A stretch of 40,354 nucleotides of DNA from Microcoleus sp. GA_180221_E-2-1-MAG-45_12 (lineage in GTDB: Bacteria; Cyanobacteriota; Cyanobacteriia; Cyanobacteriales; JAAUUE01): the NCBI GenBank assembly GCA_020692245.1, contig JAIMKT010000034.1:1-40354 (forward strand), written 5' to 3'. Positions 8,901 to 17,700 of this stretch are shown piece by piece. Made by a program: the position numbers and the translations under genes. The notes under the pieces were generated by a model. The model was not told the origin of the DNA, ran no database searches, and saw only the letters and a program-made list of their open reading frames with translations. How positions within the stretch are numbered: position 1 is the stretch's first letter; each line of letters opens with the position of its first letter.

Positions 8901-10911
8901 TTACTTTGACATAGGAAATATTGAGACAATCCCGTAAAAATTCAAAGAAACTAGTGCGTTGTTGATTGTTAGTATTATAAAAGAAAAATTCCTCAAATTG
9001 ATCAAAGATAATAACCGTCAGGGCGTGTTGTTTTTCCTGTTGCCGGAGATGTTCTAAGATATCTACAGCAATAGTTGAATCAGGTGAATTAATATCTAGG
9101 GAAAGGGCTTTTGCTAGTTCTTTTAGCCAGTTTGTATAAACTTGAATTGGGATGGTGATGGCAACTCGATCGCCCACCCCCTGTTCTTGGAGAGTAGGAA
9201 TTAAACCCGCATGAATTAAGGAACTTTTGCCCACACCAGATTCTCCGTGGAGAACAATCAAGCGATGATCAGCCCGATTCAGACGGCTCATGATATTTTG
9301 CAGGTCTTGATAGCGACTAGACACCCGGATTTCGGCAGCGACCGTAGTTTGCAGACCATTTAAGGTGGGAAAAGACTTCCCATAAACTGGTTGGGGTTGT
9401 AATCTTCTAGCGCCAATAAAAGCCCGAAAGCCATAGAGTTGTTCTACTGATAGTTGTTGCTGTTTGATATGAAAGGCTTCTAGATAGCAACCCTGATCAA
9501 AATATAAATTTCTCAGTTGTTTAAGAATATCTAAATAGTGTTGAGGATCAGCCCGATGATCGCTGAGTTTGAGGGCTATATCTAGTTGTTTTGTGGCAAT
9601 AGTTAAATTTTGTTGGGCTTGATTTGTATTACCTAAAGCGGTGTGGGCTTTGACAATAAATAATCGATAGAGTTGCCCCAACAATAATCCTTGGAGAATT
9701 AAAGGATGCTCGGTTAAATATTCGGTGACAGGAGGAAATTCTCTAACTAAATTTTCTAAGGCTTGACTGGCTAATTTGATACTATCTTGCCAACGATTTT
9801 GGGCGATCGCCACCATTGCCAAAAAACCATAATCTTGGGCCATTTCAATAGTTTTCCCGCAGTTTTCATGGATTAATCTCGCTCGTTCTGCCAAGTCCTT
9901 AAGCGGAGTCCATGCTTGTAAATATTGGAGAATTTCACCCTGCTGACTAAGAATTTGAGATACTAATTCGGGACAATTTACTTGACTTAAATAGTTAACT
10001 GCCTGTTCCATGGCGAGCCAAGCAGATTGCCAGTGTAATTGTTTTTGAGCCTGTTGTCTTTCTGCCAAGCGACAATAGCAAAGGGCAATATTAGCTAATA
10101 CTAAACCTTGAGCTTGTTGATCATTATTTGTCTGCCAAAATTCTAGAGATAATTGATAGTGGAGAAGAGCTTGTTCTAATTCCTGTTGGCTATAGGCATT
10201 TCTGCCCAACACAAACTCTAGCTTTGCGGATAGTTCTAGGGGTAATTGATATTTATAGTCTGCTAAATCTCTAAGAGCAAAATCTAGTTCTAAAGTTTCC
10301 TCACTCAAATCTTGGATAGTTAAATACTGCTGTAATTGTTGGGGAGAATTATAAATACTATTAACTTTGACTTCGAGGAGATTAACTAATTCCAAATAGT
10401 TTAACTGGAGACTAATAGGAGTCACTGCCCAGTTATTAAAGTCTGGGGCATAACGAATTAAGCTGGTGAGGATGCGATCGTTCACCACCAAAATAATGGG
10501 AAAAGGAAATTTATTGCGAAATTCATCCCTAATTTGATTAGCAGAGGTTAATAATCCAGTTAAATCAATGACATTTTCTAACCCCAAAATAATCAAAGCA
10601 TCTGGAGAAGATTGTCCTAAATTATTTCCCGTCTTATCTGCAATATTATCTACAACATTAATTGCAATACTATCTGCAATACTAGAATAAAGACTTGTAG
10701 TTTGTGGAGGAAGATCAATTTTTAGTAAATTGTGATCAGGAGGCAGATAAATTGATAATTCTTCTAGGTATTTGTCCCGGAGTTGCTGATAGTTGCAATG
10801 CATCAAAATCAAGGAAAATTCCCCAAGAGATAGGGTAATAGCCCGGACTAAACTATTGAGGGCTTGTTGATTTTTTGCTGCTATCTCATCTAGGGAATAT
10901 GGCTCGCCCAT
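5920..10911 (-). CDS. TPR/nSTAND-type NTPase with membrane segment and 14 WD40 repeats
   Basis: This 1663-residue multidomain protein reads in order: residues 1-200, an alpha/beta region resembling an inactive P-loop domain (FSLILMHCN, then PDALIILGLENV, then RYAPDFNNW); about 215-490, helical TPR-like repeats; about 505-860, a STAND NTPase with Walker A GESGVGKSS (556-564) and Walker B TVIIFDQFEEFF; a coiled coil; one hydrophobic segment (LWGLGFLTSAMLAGVFAIQ); and 14 WD40 repeats, enough for two seven-bladed propellers, each closing with motifs such as LKVWN or IKIWN. STAND proteins are ATP-dependent switches that oligomerise when the sensor region binds a ligand. Its start overlaps the ATPase gene by 22 bp, so the two are co-translated. 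The signal and the output are unknown; defence, apoptosis-like or stress signalling are possible (inference). Confidence 0.85.
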   Translation of the reverse strand: MGEPYSLDEIAAKNQQALNSLVRAITLSLGEFSLILMHCNYQQLRDKYLEELSIYLPPDHNLLKIDLPPQTTSLYSSIADSIAINVVDNIADKTGNNLGQSSPDALIILGLENVIDLTGLLTSANQIRDEFRNKFPFPIILVVNDRILTSLIRYAPDFNNWAVTPISLQLNYLELVNLLEVKVNSIYNSPQQLQQYLTIQDLSEETLELDFALRDLADYKYQLPLELSAKLEFVLGRNAYSQQELEQALLHYQLSLEFWQTNNDQQAQGLVLANIALCYCRLAERQQAQKQLHWQSAWLAMEQAVNYLSQVNCPELVSQILSQQGEILQYLQAWTPLKDLAERARLIHENCGKTIEMAQDYGFLAMVAIAQNRWQDSIKLASQALENLVREFPPVTEYLTEHPLILQGLLLGQLYRLFIVKAHTALGNTNQAQQNLTIATKQLDIALKLSDHRADPQHYLDILKQLRNLYFDQGCYLEAFHIKQQQLSVEQLYGFRAFIGARRLQPQPVYGKSFPTLNGLQTTVAAEIRVSSRYQDLQNIMSRLNRADHRLIVLHGESGVGKSSLIHAGLIPTLQEQGVGDRVAITIPIQVYTNWLKELAKALSLDINSPDSTIAVDILEHLRQQEKQHALTVIIFDQFEEFFFYNTNNQQRTSFFEFLRDCLNISYVKVILSLREDGLHYLLNSEQVLLDPINNNILDRRIRYSLGNFSITDARSVVTTLTHRADFEIEPDLINEIVAELAGKNQEIRPIELQLVGAQVQSENITTLEQYHESGLKQRLAERFLEQVVQDCGAENAAMAWQILYFLTAENNIRPLKTRLELIADLELDQGAFYPTLDLILEILEKSGLVFLLPEIPFPRYQLVHDYLVEFIRQREEVNTKLQIEDYKQRQITNQETIERLEFALREKALIAELTVAKLGQQDSENKLNQILQQRLTAARLWGLGFLTSAMLAGVFAIQASLKETNAQIGAIVSSAESLILSNRKFDALVESLKAGRVLEGFWGDKWGDKWGASVDAKIRVLTTLQQTIDQIRESNRLEGHTDWVMGLAFSPNGQLLATASRDKTLKVWNLQGKLLRELTGTTDELEGVSFSPDSQLIAAGTGNRVKVWNYPTGEEIKTSPAGSYTHEDIVSSVVFSPDGQLIASGSWDKTIKIWNLQGQLVSTLQGHDNRVLGVDFAPDGKTLVSVGADGLVIFWQQDEKGDFQRQQSWQAPGENMNKVITSVKFAPNNQALAVTGTNGKVFLWQRDGITQPWSQAPSREWQVSQDWVLSVAFRPDSRGLAVGNADNTVQVWDLAGNLVDTFRGHGNLVRAVGFSPDGQILASGSGDSTVKFWRRNEFTQKIVQSEAVNAVSVSSRGESIATGSQDHLIRLWSIRGTLLKELVAHTDSINSVVFSHNGKFLASGSDDQTLRLWTDQGDLIQTITAHEGGVNGLAFSPDDRLIASAGRDKTAKIWNTTGNLLHTLVGHEDNVNTVAFAPGGEFVATGSDDQTVKIWSLDGQLLRTFRENNGAVNYLAISADGKYLAAATNKGTIRLWSMDGTLITTLRGHNGSVNWVGFATDAGSIASVSEDKTLKFWRLDGNLITTLSTSHSEAIFEASFSQDGNFLVSADQGGRVVVWHLNLESLIRQGCTWLADYKNHNPNGSPEVCDRLGSTNPTNYNH

Positions 10912-12221
10912 AACTGAAATTGTTTGGTTTCTTCCAAGGCAGGATTGAGACTATACCAACAACCTTGCTGGTCTCGGTACTCGAATACTAGCATACTCTT
11001 CAGGAGGGTTTGATATTCTTCATCGCCTTTGACTGTCTGTTCTTGGACTACTTGAAATAATAAATCCCACTCTTGATTATCGATGGGCGAAACGAGAAAA
11101 TCCCGGCGTTGTCTGATGGCAGTTTCTAGGCACTCCCTGGAGATGGGCGGATCTTCCTGCCGGAGACAGTCGTAGAGCAAGCCCAATAAATTCCGTAGAT
11201 GACCGCCGCTAATTTGGCAGAGGCGATCGAGGGTATCGAGACTATCAAATACCTCTGGGACTAAATTTAATCTTTCGGCAACGGTGGCATCGGGAAAAGC
11301 TCTGGAAAGCACTAGATGGCGGAGCAGATTCAATCCGGGTTGATAAAACTGTCCATTCCTCGATCGTACCTGTACCATGGGCAGCACTTGAGGAATTAGA
11401 CCACCCCCCAAACGATTTTTCAAGGTTTCGGCATCGTTACAAAAAGCCAAAGCGAGGGGAATGGTATAGACAATATGGCAGGCTAGTTGCCGGAGTTCAT
11501 CACCCCGATCAATAAATAAATATTCTGGTTGCGATCGTCCAGAGGGCAGGAGTCGATAGGTAATGCGATCGAGGTTATCTACAATTACCACCAAACCCGA
11601 TTTCCCTCGGCGTTTCAGTTCGGCTTGGACGGGTTTAATTAATTCTGTGTTAATGGCAGCCAGAATATTGCTAGTTCTGGGTTCGAGGTATTCCCTCAGG
11701 CGGCGGCGGACTTGGGGCGATTCCTTGGTACGGGCGTGAATCTTGGCAATGCCTAGGGATATTTCGGCTTCGGCATTGAGTTCTATGGGGGTTTGCAAAA
11801 ATTGCCCGATATCTTGAAATAGGCGGGTAAACAGTCCGGGTTGCAGCTTGATTTTAATCCCGGCTAGGGTTTCACTCACCTGCCAAGCGATCGCCAGCAA
11901 AATATCCGTAATATCTACGTCTGCCACATCAAGGTACTGGCTAGATTCAAAATAAACCACTACAAAGCCCTGCTGCTCTAGCTCTGCCTGCAATCGCAAT
12001 AGTTCTGTAGATTTCCCCGCCCCAATATGTCCGGTGAATAGCTGACAGGTGGGTTCATCGGGGGAGATTGTGGTAATTGTGCGCTTGAGGGCATCGATCA
12101 TCTTCCCGCCCCGGACTGTGGAGAGGTCTATATAATATTTCCGGTCTTCTTCAATACTGACAACGAGAGGTTTACTGGGATTGCAAGCCTTGTAGAATTT
12201 ATTTAGATCGATCGCTCCCAT
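10890..12221 (-). CDS. P-loop ATPase paired with the STAND-WD40 protein
   Basis: The 443-residue AAA/KAP-like ATPase has Walker A GHIGAGKST (64-72) and Walker B LVVIVDNLDRI (210-220). After these come a long helical region with SGGHLRNLLGLLYDCL (sensor-2-like, around residue 340) and a C-terminal domain that may be a winged helix. It lacks transmembrane segments. Its last 22 bp overlap the start of the STAND-WD40 gene (CCCTAGATG region), which implies a fixed stoichiometric partnership. Domain order resembles ATPases in bacterial signalling or antiviral NTPase pairs, but no nuclease, TIR, protease or other effector domain is visible here. The specific function is unknown. Its expression probably begins in the short AT-rich gap upstream (12222-12293). 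Confidence 0.8.
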   Translation of the reverse strand: MGAIDLNKFYKACNPSKPLVVSIEEDRKYYIDLSTVRGGKMIDALKRTITTISPDEPTCQLFTGHIGAGKSTELLRLQAELEQQGFVVVYFESSQYLDVADVDITDILLAIAWQVSETLAGIKIKLQPGLFTRLFQDIGQFLQTPIELNAEAEISLGIAKIHARTKESPQVRRRLREYLEPRTSNILAAINTELIKPVQAELKRRGKSGLVVIVDNLDRITYRLLPSGRSQPEYLFIDRGDELRQLACHIVYTIPLALAFCNDAETLKNRLGGGLIPQVLPMVQVRSRNGQFYQPGLNLLRHLVLSRAFPDATVAERLNLVPEVFDSLDTLDRLCQISGGHLRNLLGLLYDCLRQEDPPISRECLETAIRQRRDFLVSPIDNQEWDLLFQVVQEQTVKGDEEYQTLLKSMLVFEYRDQQGCWYSLNPALEETKQFQLWASHIP

Positions 12222-12293
12222 AGTTGCACCTCAGAGTTTTTAGCCGCCACCCCGAATTTTTTTATTCTTAGTTAATATTACTAAGCATTATTA

Positions 12294-12677
12294 CTAAGCA
12301 TCACAGATTCCCAACAGGCGACATTCTCTTTGTCGATCGTTCCTAGCTGCCGTGAGCCAATGAAAAGAGCTAGTCAGAGAATTAGTTAAAGAGTTAGTTA
12401 AAGAACTAGTGGCAGAATTAATCTGGGGACTAGACTGTACAGAACTGCCAAGATCATGATTAGATTCTACTCCGGGGCTACTAGATATTTGGGCTGTCCC
12501 GGTTATGGCTGCTGGATCAGTGATCACCATACTACCTAAGTTTATCTCGCCAAAAGTATTTTCTGGAAGCATCGGTTGTGAGGGCAGAGTGCCTAACTGA
12601 GAGCCGAGAACCGAGCCGACCGCAGGTAAAAGTAGTAATCCCCTAGTTAAAGATTCTTTGGTTAAAGATTTCTGCAT
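12294..12677 (-). CDS. Hypothetical small exported Ser/Thr-rich protein
   Basis: A 127-residue protein of unknown family. The N-terminus has a basic start followed by a hydrophobic stretch (LLLLPAVGSVLGSQLG), which may be a signal peptide. The C-terminal half is low complexity, with SLTNSLTNSLTSS from a 12-bp direct repeat in the DNA (about 12385-12420), and the protein ends with two cysteines (ECRLLGIC). It sits between the smt operon and the ATPase gene on the same strand. Compositional bias makes family assignment impossible, and it may be poorly conserved. Confidence 0.55.
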   Translation of the reverse strand: MQKSLTKESLTRGLLLLPAVGSVLGSQLGTLPSQPMLPENTFGEINLGSMVITDPAAITGTAQISSSPGVESNHDLGSSVQSSPQINSATSSLTNSLTNSLTSSFHWLTAARNDRQRECRLLGICDA

Positions 12678-12806
12678 AAAATAACAACTCCGATCGAAGA
12701 GTGATGATTGATGGGAGAGATTATGAGTCTTACTTCTCTCTACTCTACTTTTCAGGGGTTGTTGAGGTGATCAGGATTAAATTTCAGGATTAAGCGAATT
12801 GAGTAT

Positions 12807-13244
12807 CTATTCTCGATCGTCCCTTGGCTCTTCCAAATGCTCGGCGATCGCTTGATAAAAACTGAGGACATGGTGATCCTTCAAACTATAGAAAACGTGC
12901 CTTCCCTGTTTGCGGAAATTGACTAAACGAATGGCTCGGAGGGTGCGTAATTGGTGGGACACTGCGGATTCATTCATAGCCAAAGTAATTGCCAGATCAC
13001 CCACACACATTTCCCCTGTGGCTAATACCGACAAAATTCTTAGACGGTTGGTATCCGCCAAAAAGTTCATAAATTCCGCCATTCCCTGAGCTTTTTCGAC
13101 TGAGAGAAGTTGCGATCGAACTGGTGACAGTTTATCCAACTCGGCGTGATTGTGGGTTTCTTCACAGCAGAGTTCTTGATGTTCAGACTTGAGATCAGCC
13201 CTGAGATCAGACTTGATAATAGTTTCTTCTGGAAAATCTGGCAT
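12807..13244 (-). CDS. smtB: ArsR/SmtB-family metal-sensing repressor
   Basis: The protein resembles SmtB/ZiaR, which release DNA on zinc binding. The best start is the ATG at 13244 (145 residues). A longer frame to 13361 would overlap the metallothionein gene and adds residues unlike the family. The winged helix includes NESAVSHQLRTLRAIRLV. Both classic metal sites are visible: alpha-5 (D123, H125, H136, E139, in DHHVLSFYQAIAEHLEE) and the alpha-3N site (C80 and D83 in CVGD, with N-terminal C26, C27, H31, H33). It lies 43 bp after the metallothionein on the same strand, so it probably forms an operon with it and represses itself through the operator at 13595-13614. Confidence 0.9.
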   Translation of the reverse strand: MPDFPEETIIKSDLRADLKSEHQELCCEETHNHAELDKLSPVRSQLLSVEKAQGMAEFMNFLADTNRLRILSVLATGEMCVGDLAITLAMNESAVSHQLRTLRAIRLVNFRKQGRHVFYSLKDHHVLSFYQAIAEHLEEPRDDRE

Positions 13245-13287
13245 GGATAAACTGTACCTTAAATTGCTGGGATAGCTGGAGAGTTGC

Positions 13288-13455
13288 TTATTTATTACAG
13301 CCACAGCCCGTATGTCCACAACCTTGACCCGCCGGATGACCATTAGCGCAGGCTTCTCCACAGTAGGGTTTTTCGTCTTTCATCACCGCACTGGAGAGGG
13401 AGACAATACACAGACAAGATTCGCAAGCACATTTCATTTGGGTAACGCTAGTCAT
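13288..13455 (-). CDS. smtA: SmtA-type bacterial metallothionein
   Basis: This 55-residue ORF begins MTSVTQMKCACESCLCIVSL and ends GCGHTGCGCNK. Nine cysteines (positions 9, 11, 14, 16, 32, 36, 46, 51, 53) and histidines 40 and 48 follow the spacing of Synechococcus SmtA, which holds four zinc ions in a Zn4Cys9His2 cluster; here the second histidine is one position earlier because of a one-residue deletion. Its function is sequestration of zinc (and cadmium or copper) in the cytoplasm. It lies directly upstream of smtB and downstream of an SmtB-type operator. In the frame of the longer regulator ORF this DNA also reads as an N-terminal extension of smtB, so the metallothionein is easily missed. 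Confidence 0.95.
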   Translation of the reverse strand: MTSVTQMKCACESCLCIVSLSSAVMKDEKPYCGEACANGHPAGQGCGHTGCGCNK

Positions 13456-13586
13456 AGATTTGCTCCTTGTTGATTTTGGTTAGATATAAATTTGGTTAAA
13501 TGTTCTGGGGTATTTCTGAAAGGGAAAATCTTAAATTGCCTTCTCAAGTTACCTTTTCAAACTACCTTGGAACAATCTCTATGCTT

Positions 13587-13614
13587 ATCATAACATATGA
13601 ACAGTTATTCATAT
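13587..13614 (-). promoter_or_regulatory. SmtB-type operator and putative -10 of the smtA-smtB operon
   Basis: Positions 13595-13614 read ATATGAACAGTTATTCATAT, an inverted repeat (arms ATATGAA/TTCATAT, 6-nt centre) matching the SmtB/ZiaR operator core TGAACA..TATTCA. On the minus strand a -10-like TATGAT (13592-13587) follows immediately, so repressor binding would cover the -35/-10 spacer. The smtA start is about 130 bp downstream. Confidence 0.85.
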
Positions 13615-13762
13615 AAATAGGTATTGAAAATTTTTCAGTGATTTCCAGTGATTTGAGGAAAAAAAATAACACATCGATCGAGCCGGGGTGCTATCTAAAA
13701 ATCAAGTAGGGCGATCGATAGTCGTTTAATATTAAAAATTATTGAATCTCAAACTAAAAGTC

Positions 13763-14140
13763 ATGACTAAAATAATTGAATCTCAAATTATCGATGCTGA
13801 AGAACGGCTCAAACAGGCAATGCTTGCTTCTGATGTCAGCGTTTTGGATAAACTACTGGCTCCTGAAATTATCATCACTAATCATTTTGGACAATTGATG
13901 AGCAAAGATGATGATTTAGGCGCTCACAAATCTGGTTTGATCAAAATACAGGAGTTAACCCCTTCGGAACGACAAATACAAATTCAGGGAGAGGTGGCGA
14001 TCGTGTCTGTCCGTATGCAAATAGTGGGTACTTATGACGGCAACCCTGCCAATGGGGATTTTCGATTTACAAGGGTTTGGGCTATCTCTGGGAGTGGGAC
14101 TTACCATATCATCGCTGCCCATATCGGCATGGTGTCTTGA
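13763..14140 (+). CDS. NTF2-like / DUF4440-type protein
   Basis: A 125-residue protein from the ATG at 13763; a TTG start at 13742 would add seven residues, but the ATG fits better. The pattern ESQIIDAEERLKQAMLASDVSVLDKLLAPEIIITN, split around residues 4-38, followed by SKDDDLGAHKSG and beta strands VAIVSVRMQIVGTY and YHIIAAHIGMVS is that of SnoaL/DUF4440 cone-shaped NTF2-like proteins. These are mostly of unknown role; some bind or isomerise small molecules. No partner is obvious. The 5' flank holds a near-repeat of TTGAATCTCAAA (about 13742 and 13774). Confidence 0.7.
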   Translation: MTKIIESQIIDAEERLKQAMLASDVSVLDKLLAPEIIITNHFGQLMSKDDDLGAHKSGLIKIQELTPSERQIQIQGEVAIVSVRMQIVGTYDGNPANGDFRFTRVWAISGSGTYHIIAAHIGMVS

Positions 14141-14275
14141 TTTGGTGTTTTAATTAGAGGAAATCTTTATCTCAGGCAGTCAACCCAAAAATAGTCAGTA
14201 CATATGATTCAAAATGAGAATTATTGATTCTCTTAGCTGTTTTTTATTATCAGAAATTATTATCAGAGGATTAAG

Positions 14276-14500
14276 ATGTGGAAGGTTAATATTAATTGCG
14301 ATCAGGAAGTATGGAAGCTCTACGGCGCTGATTTCAAGAAAATGATAGCTAGTTATCCCTACGAATTAATTGGATCAAAAAAGCTACCGGATGGTAGCCG
14401 CATTATGTCCTATAAAGTTGACGAAATTAGCGAGGTGGAATCTTTTCAGGAAGAATGTGCCAAATTTGCTGGATTTATCACAGATTTTGAATCTTTATAG
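14276..14500 (+). CDS. Small hypothetical protein
   Basis: A 74-residue ORF beginning MWKVNINCDQEVWKLYGADF with a good Shine-Dalgarno sequence (GAGGA, 5 nt upstream). It is acidic and compact with an alternating beta/alpha pattern. I do not recognise the family. It lies 135 bp after the NTF2-like gene, probably under its own promoter, and converges with infB. Confidence 0.6.
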   Translation: MWKVNINCDQEVWKLYGADFKKMIASYPYELIGSKKLPDGSRIMSYKVDEISEVESFQEECAKFAGFITDFESL

Positions 14501-14663
14501 ATTGCCTAAATTTTAGATAAGATAGACAAGGATGATGCTCAGAGTAGTGGCCAGCTTTACGCGATCGCGCCATCCGTAAGTCTGGGTGTTCACTATGGTC
14601 TGGAGTAGTTTGGCTAGAAATATGCAAAGTTGATTGAGATTGATTCAGCGATAAATCAAGTAG

Positions 14664-14680
14664 GGTGGGCAATGCCCACC
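14664..14680. repeat. GGTGGGC...GCCCACC dispersed palindrome
   Basis: TAGGGTGGGCAATGCCCACC is an inverted repeat with 7-bp arms, in the convergent gap between the 74-residue ORF and infB. Similar GTAGGGTGGGC elements are common intergenic palindromes in cyanobacterial genomes (general knowledge). Only one copy was seen in this window. Confidence 0.6.
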
Positions 14681-14708
14681 TTAACCCACCTAGCAGATTC
14701 TTCGTTGG

Positions 14709-17700
14709 TTAGTTGGGAGAGAGAGTCCGGCGCTTGGCAACCATGCGGAAAGCATCGATCGTGTCGCCGACTACCCAGTCATTAAAGCGATCGATACCGA
14801 TCCCGCACTCATACCCAGTATTGACTTCCTTCGCATCATCCTTCATCCGTTTTAGGGAATCCAAATTGCCTTCATAGACCAGTTGATTGCCTCGGCGGAC
14901 TCGGACACTACAGTTACGAGCTACCTTGCCAGAAAGGACATAACACCCTGCAACGGCATTGCGTCCAACAGTAAATACCACCCGGACTTCGGCTTGTCCT
15001 AGGGTTTCTTCCACCTGTTCTGGTTCGAGCAATCCTTCCATGGCTCCTTGGATATCGTCGAGGAGTTTGTAAATAATACTGTACTCCCGGACATCTACCC
15101 CTAGCTGTTCGATCGCCTGTCGAGCAGAACCTACTGGGGAAGTATTGAAACCAATCACCACCGCTCCACTAGCTGCGGCTAGGTCAATATCCGTTTGGGT
15201 AATTTCTCCTGCCGTTGCCAACAGTACCCGAATTTGGACTTCGTTCTGGGGTAGCTGTTGAATCGAGCCAAGAATAGCTTCCACCGAACCTTGGACATCG
15301 GCTTTGAGGATCAAGTTGAGTTCCTTGAGTTCCCCTTCCGCCGCCTTGGCAGAGAGACTGTTGAGAGTTACCCGGCGAGAAGCCATTTGTTGTTGCAGTC
15401 TGGTTTCCCGTTGAGTTTCACCCCGTTGATCGGCGATCGCTCTAGCATCTTTTTCACTCTCGAAGACTTCAAATTCATCCCCTGCTGCTGGGACATCACT
15501 GAGACCCAAGAGTTCCACCGCAAAGGAAGGACCCGCATCCTTAACTGGTTCGCCTCGATCGTCCACCATAGCCCGGACTTTCCCAAATACAGAACCCGCC
15601 ACTAAGCTATCGCCCAAGCGCAAGGTACCATTTTGGATCAAGAGCGTCGCCACAGGGCCTTTATTTTTATCTAGGTTCGCTTCAATGACCGTTCCCCTAG
15701 CAAGACGTTCTGGGTTAGCAACCAGTTCTTCCACATCGGCAACTAGCAGGATCATCTCTAAGAGGGTATCCAGATTTTCGCCCTTGATGGCACTGACAGG
15801 AACCATGATCGTATCACCACCCCATTCTTCCGGTTGCAAGCCTCGATCGGTCAACTCCTGTTTTACCCGGTCTGGTTGCGCCCCGACTTTATCAACCTTG
15901 TTGATCGCCACAATAATCGGTACTCCGGCAGCCTTGGCGTGACTGATCGCCTCAATGGTTTGGGGTTGGACACCATCATCGGCAGCAACTACCAGAATGG
16001 CAATATCCGTTACCCTGGTGCCTCTAGCCCGCATCGCTGTAAAGGCTTCGTGTCCGGGAGTATCGAGGAAGACCACCTGTTGCATCTTGCCTTCATGCTC
16101 CACATCCACATGGTAAGCCCCGATATGCTGGGTAATTCCCCCCGCTTCTCCCTGGGCAACCTTGGTCGATCGAATCGCATCCAGGAGCGTAGTTTTCCCG
16201 TGGTCTACGTGACCCATGATCGTCACCACAGGCGGACGACGTTGGAGACTTTCTAGATCGCTGACTTCGATCATCTCCGTTACCTTCGTAGCGGGAGCCG
16301 TGACCACTGCCATATCGACAATGACCCCAAATTCTTCCGCCACCATCTTGGCTGTATCTAGCTCTAGGGTCTGGGTAATACTAATGGCAATGCCCTTGAA
16401 GAAGAGATTTTTGATGATCTCAGTCTCTGGCACATTGATCATAGTAGCGAGATCCCGGACAGTTAGAGAACCAGAAAGGGTTGCAAATTCTGCTGGCTGG
16501 TCGTTTTTCTTGTCTTGACGGCGCTCCCGTGGTTCAGCCTTGCGGTCTGTTTTCAGGGTTGGTTTTTTCTTAGTCGCCACAGCGATCGGGGCGCTAGGAC
16601 TGCTATTTTCTGATTTGGGACGGGGAGGACGAGCCACTGATAGGCTAACTACCATTGGTGTATCGCCACCTTCTAGATCATCTAGATCGTCATCATCATC
16701 TTCTTCAAAGGCATCCTGCAAACGGCGCTTTGCCTTGGTTTTCTTGGCATTTTCCTTTTCTTCTTCCTCTTCTTCCCACTGTTTTTTCTTGCCCACCATC
16801 TTGGGAGGCAGGGGACGTTTGAGATTGAGACTAGGGGATGGTTCACCACCAACCTTAGCAGCAGTAGGATCGGCTTCGCTGGGCTGGGGGCGACGTTGGG
16901 GGCGTTGGAGTTCCAAGACTGGACGAGTCACCTTGGCAGCTTCTCCTTCTCCCCGGTTCGGACGATTGGGGCTGAGTTTTTCGCCGCTTCGTGGTCTGGC
17001 TTCCGAAGACTTGGGTTTAATTTCTTCACTGCCCTTGCGTTTGAGAACTGGACGCTCAAAGTTATTGGTAGGGATCGATCGTTCTCTTGGTGGTGCTTCT
17101 AGCACAGGGACTGCCGGGGCATTGAGGGTAGGGGGAGGAGCTAGTTTCTCAGTATGGCTAGGGCTGGGTTGATTGGGTTCCTCCACAGCTTGATTACTTG
17201 GCTGATTGATAGCTTGACTAGTTACCTGATTAGCTACCTGATTAGCTGCCTGACTAGCTGGTGGAGTTGGTGGGAGAGCAGTTTTTTCCCCTTGTCCATT
17301 TTGTCCAGATAGCGGTTCAGGCTGTCCAGATGGTGTCGATAGAGTCTGGGGAGACTCGGCAACTGGGTTAGGTTGAGTAGATGGGAGAGATTCTACCGGA
17401 GACTCAAGAGCCGCAGATTGCTCTGGGAGGTTTGCCGGGGGCGATTCTAAACGGTTGGGGGGATTGATCTGAGGTTTCAATTCTGGAGCAGTGGGGGTAG
17501 AGGATGACTGGGGGCGATTTTTGGGGTCAATATCTTTTCTAAGGCGCACTTCGACAATTTGGGGTTTTTTTTCTAGAATTGGGCTGGGTGTAAGTTTGTT
17601 TCTAGAATCATTTTTGTCGGCGATCGGCCGCTTGCGGAGTTTGCCTACTGCTTTTTGGGCAGCCTCCCGGATACGATCGGCATCAGATTCAGAAATGGTG

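Noticed and set aside
13245-13361. N-terminal 39-residue extension of smtB
   Set aside because: It overlaps the metallothionein coding sequence out of frame and has no resemblance to SmtB family N-termini; the ATG at 13244 fits better.
14478-14672. Minus-strand 64-residue frame after infB
   Set aside because: It overlaps the end of the plus-strand gene and a dispersed palindrome, with no Shine-Dalgarno sequence or conserved features.
16540-17172. Long plus-strand frame (210 residues) opposite infB
   Set aside because: It is Ser/Arg/Gly-rich low complexity opposite the IF-2 linker; open only because of composition.
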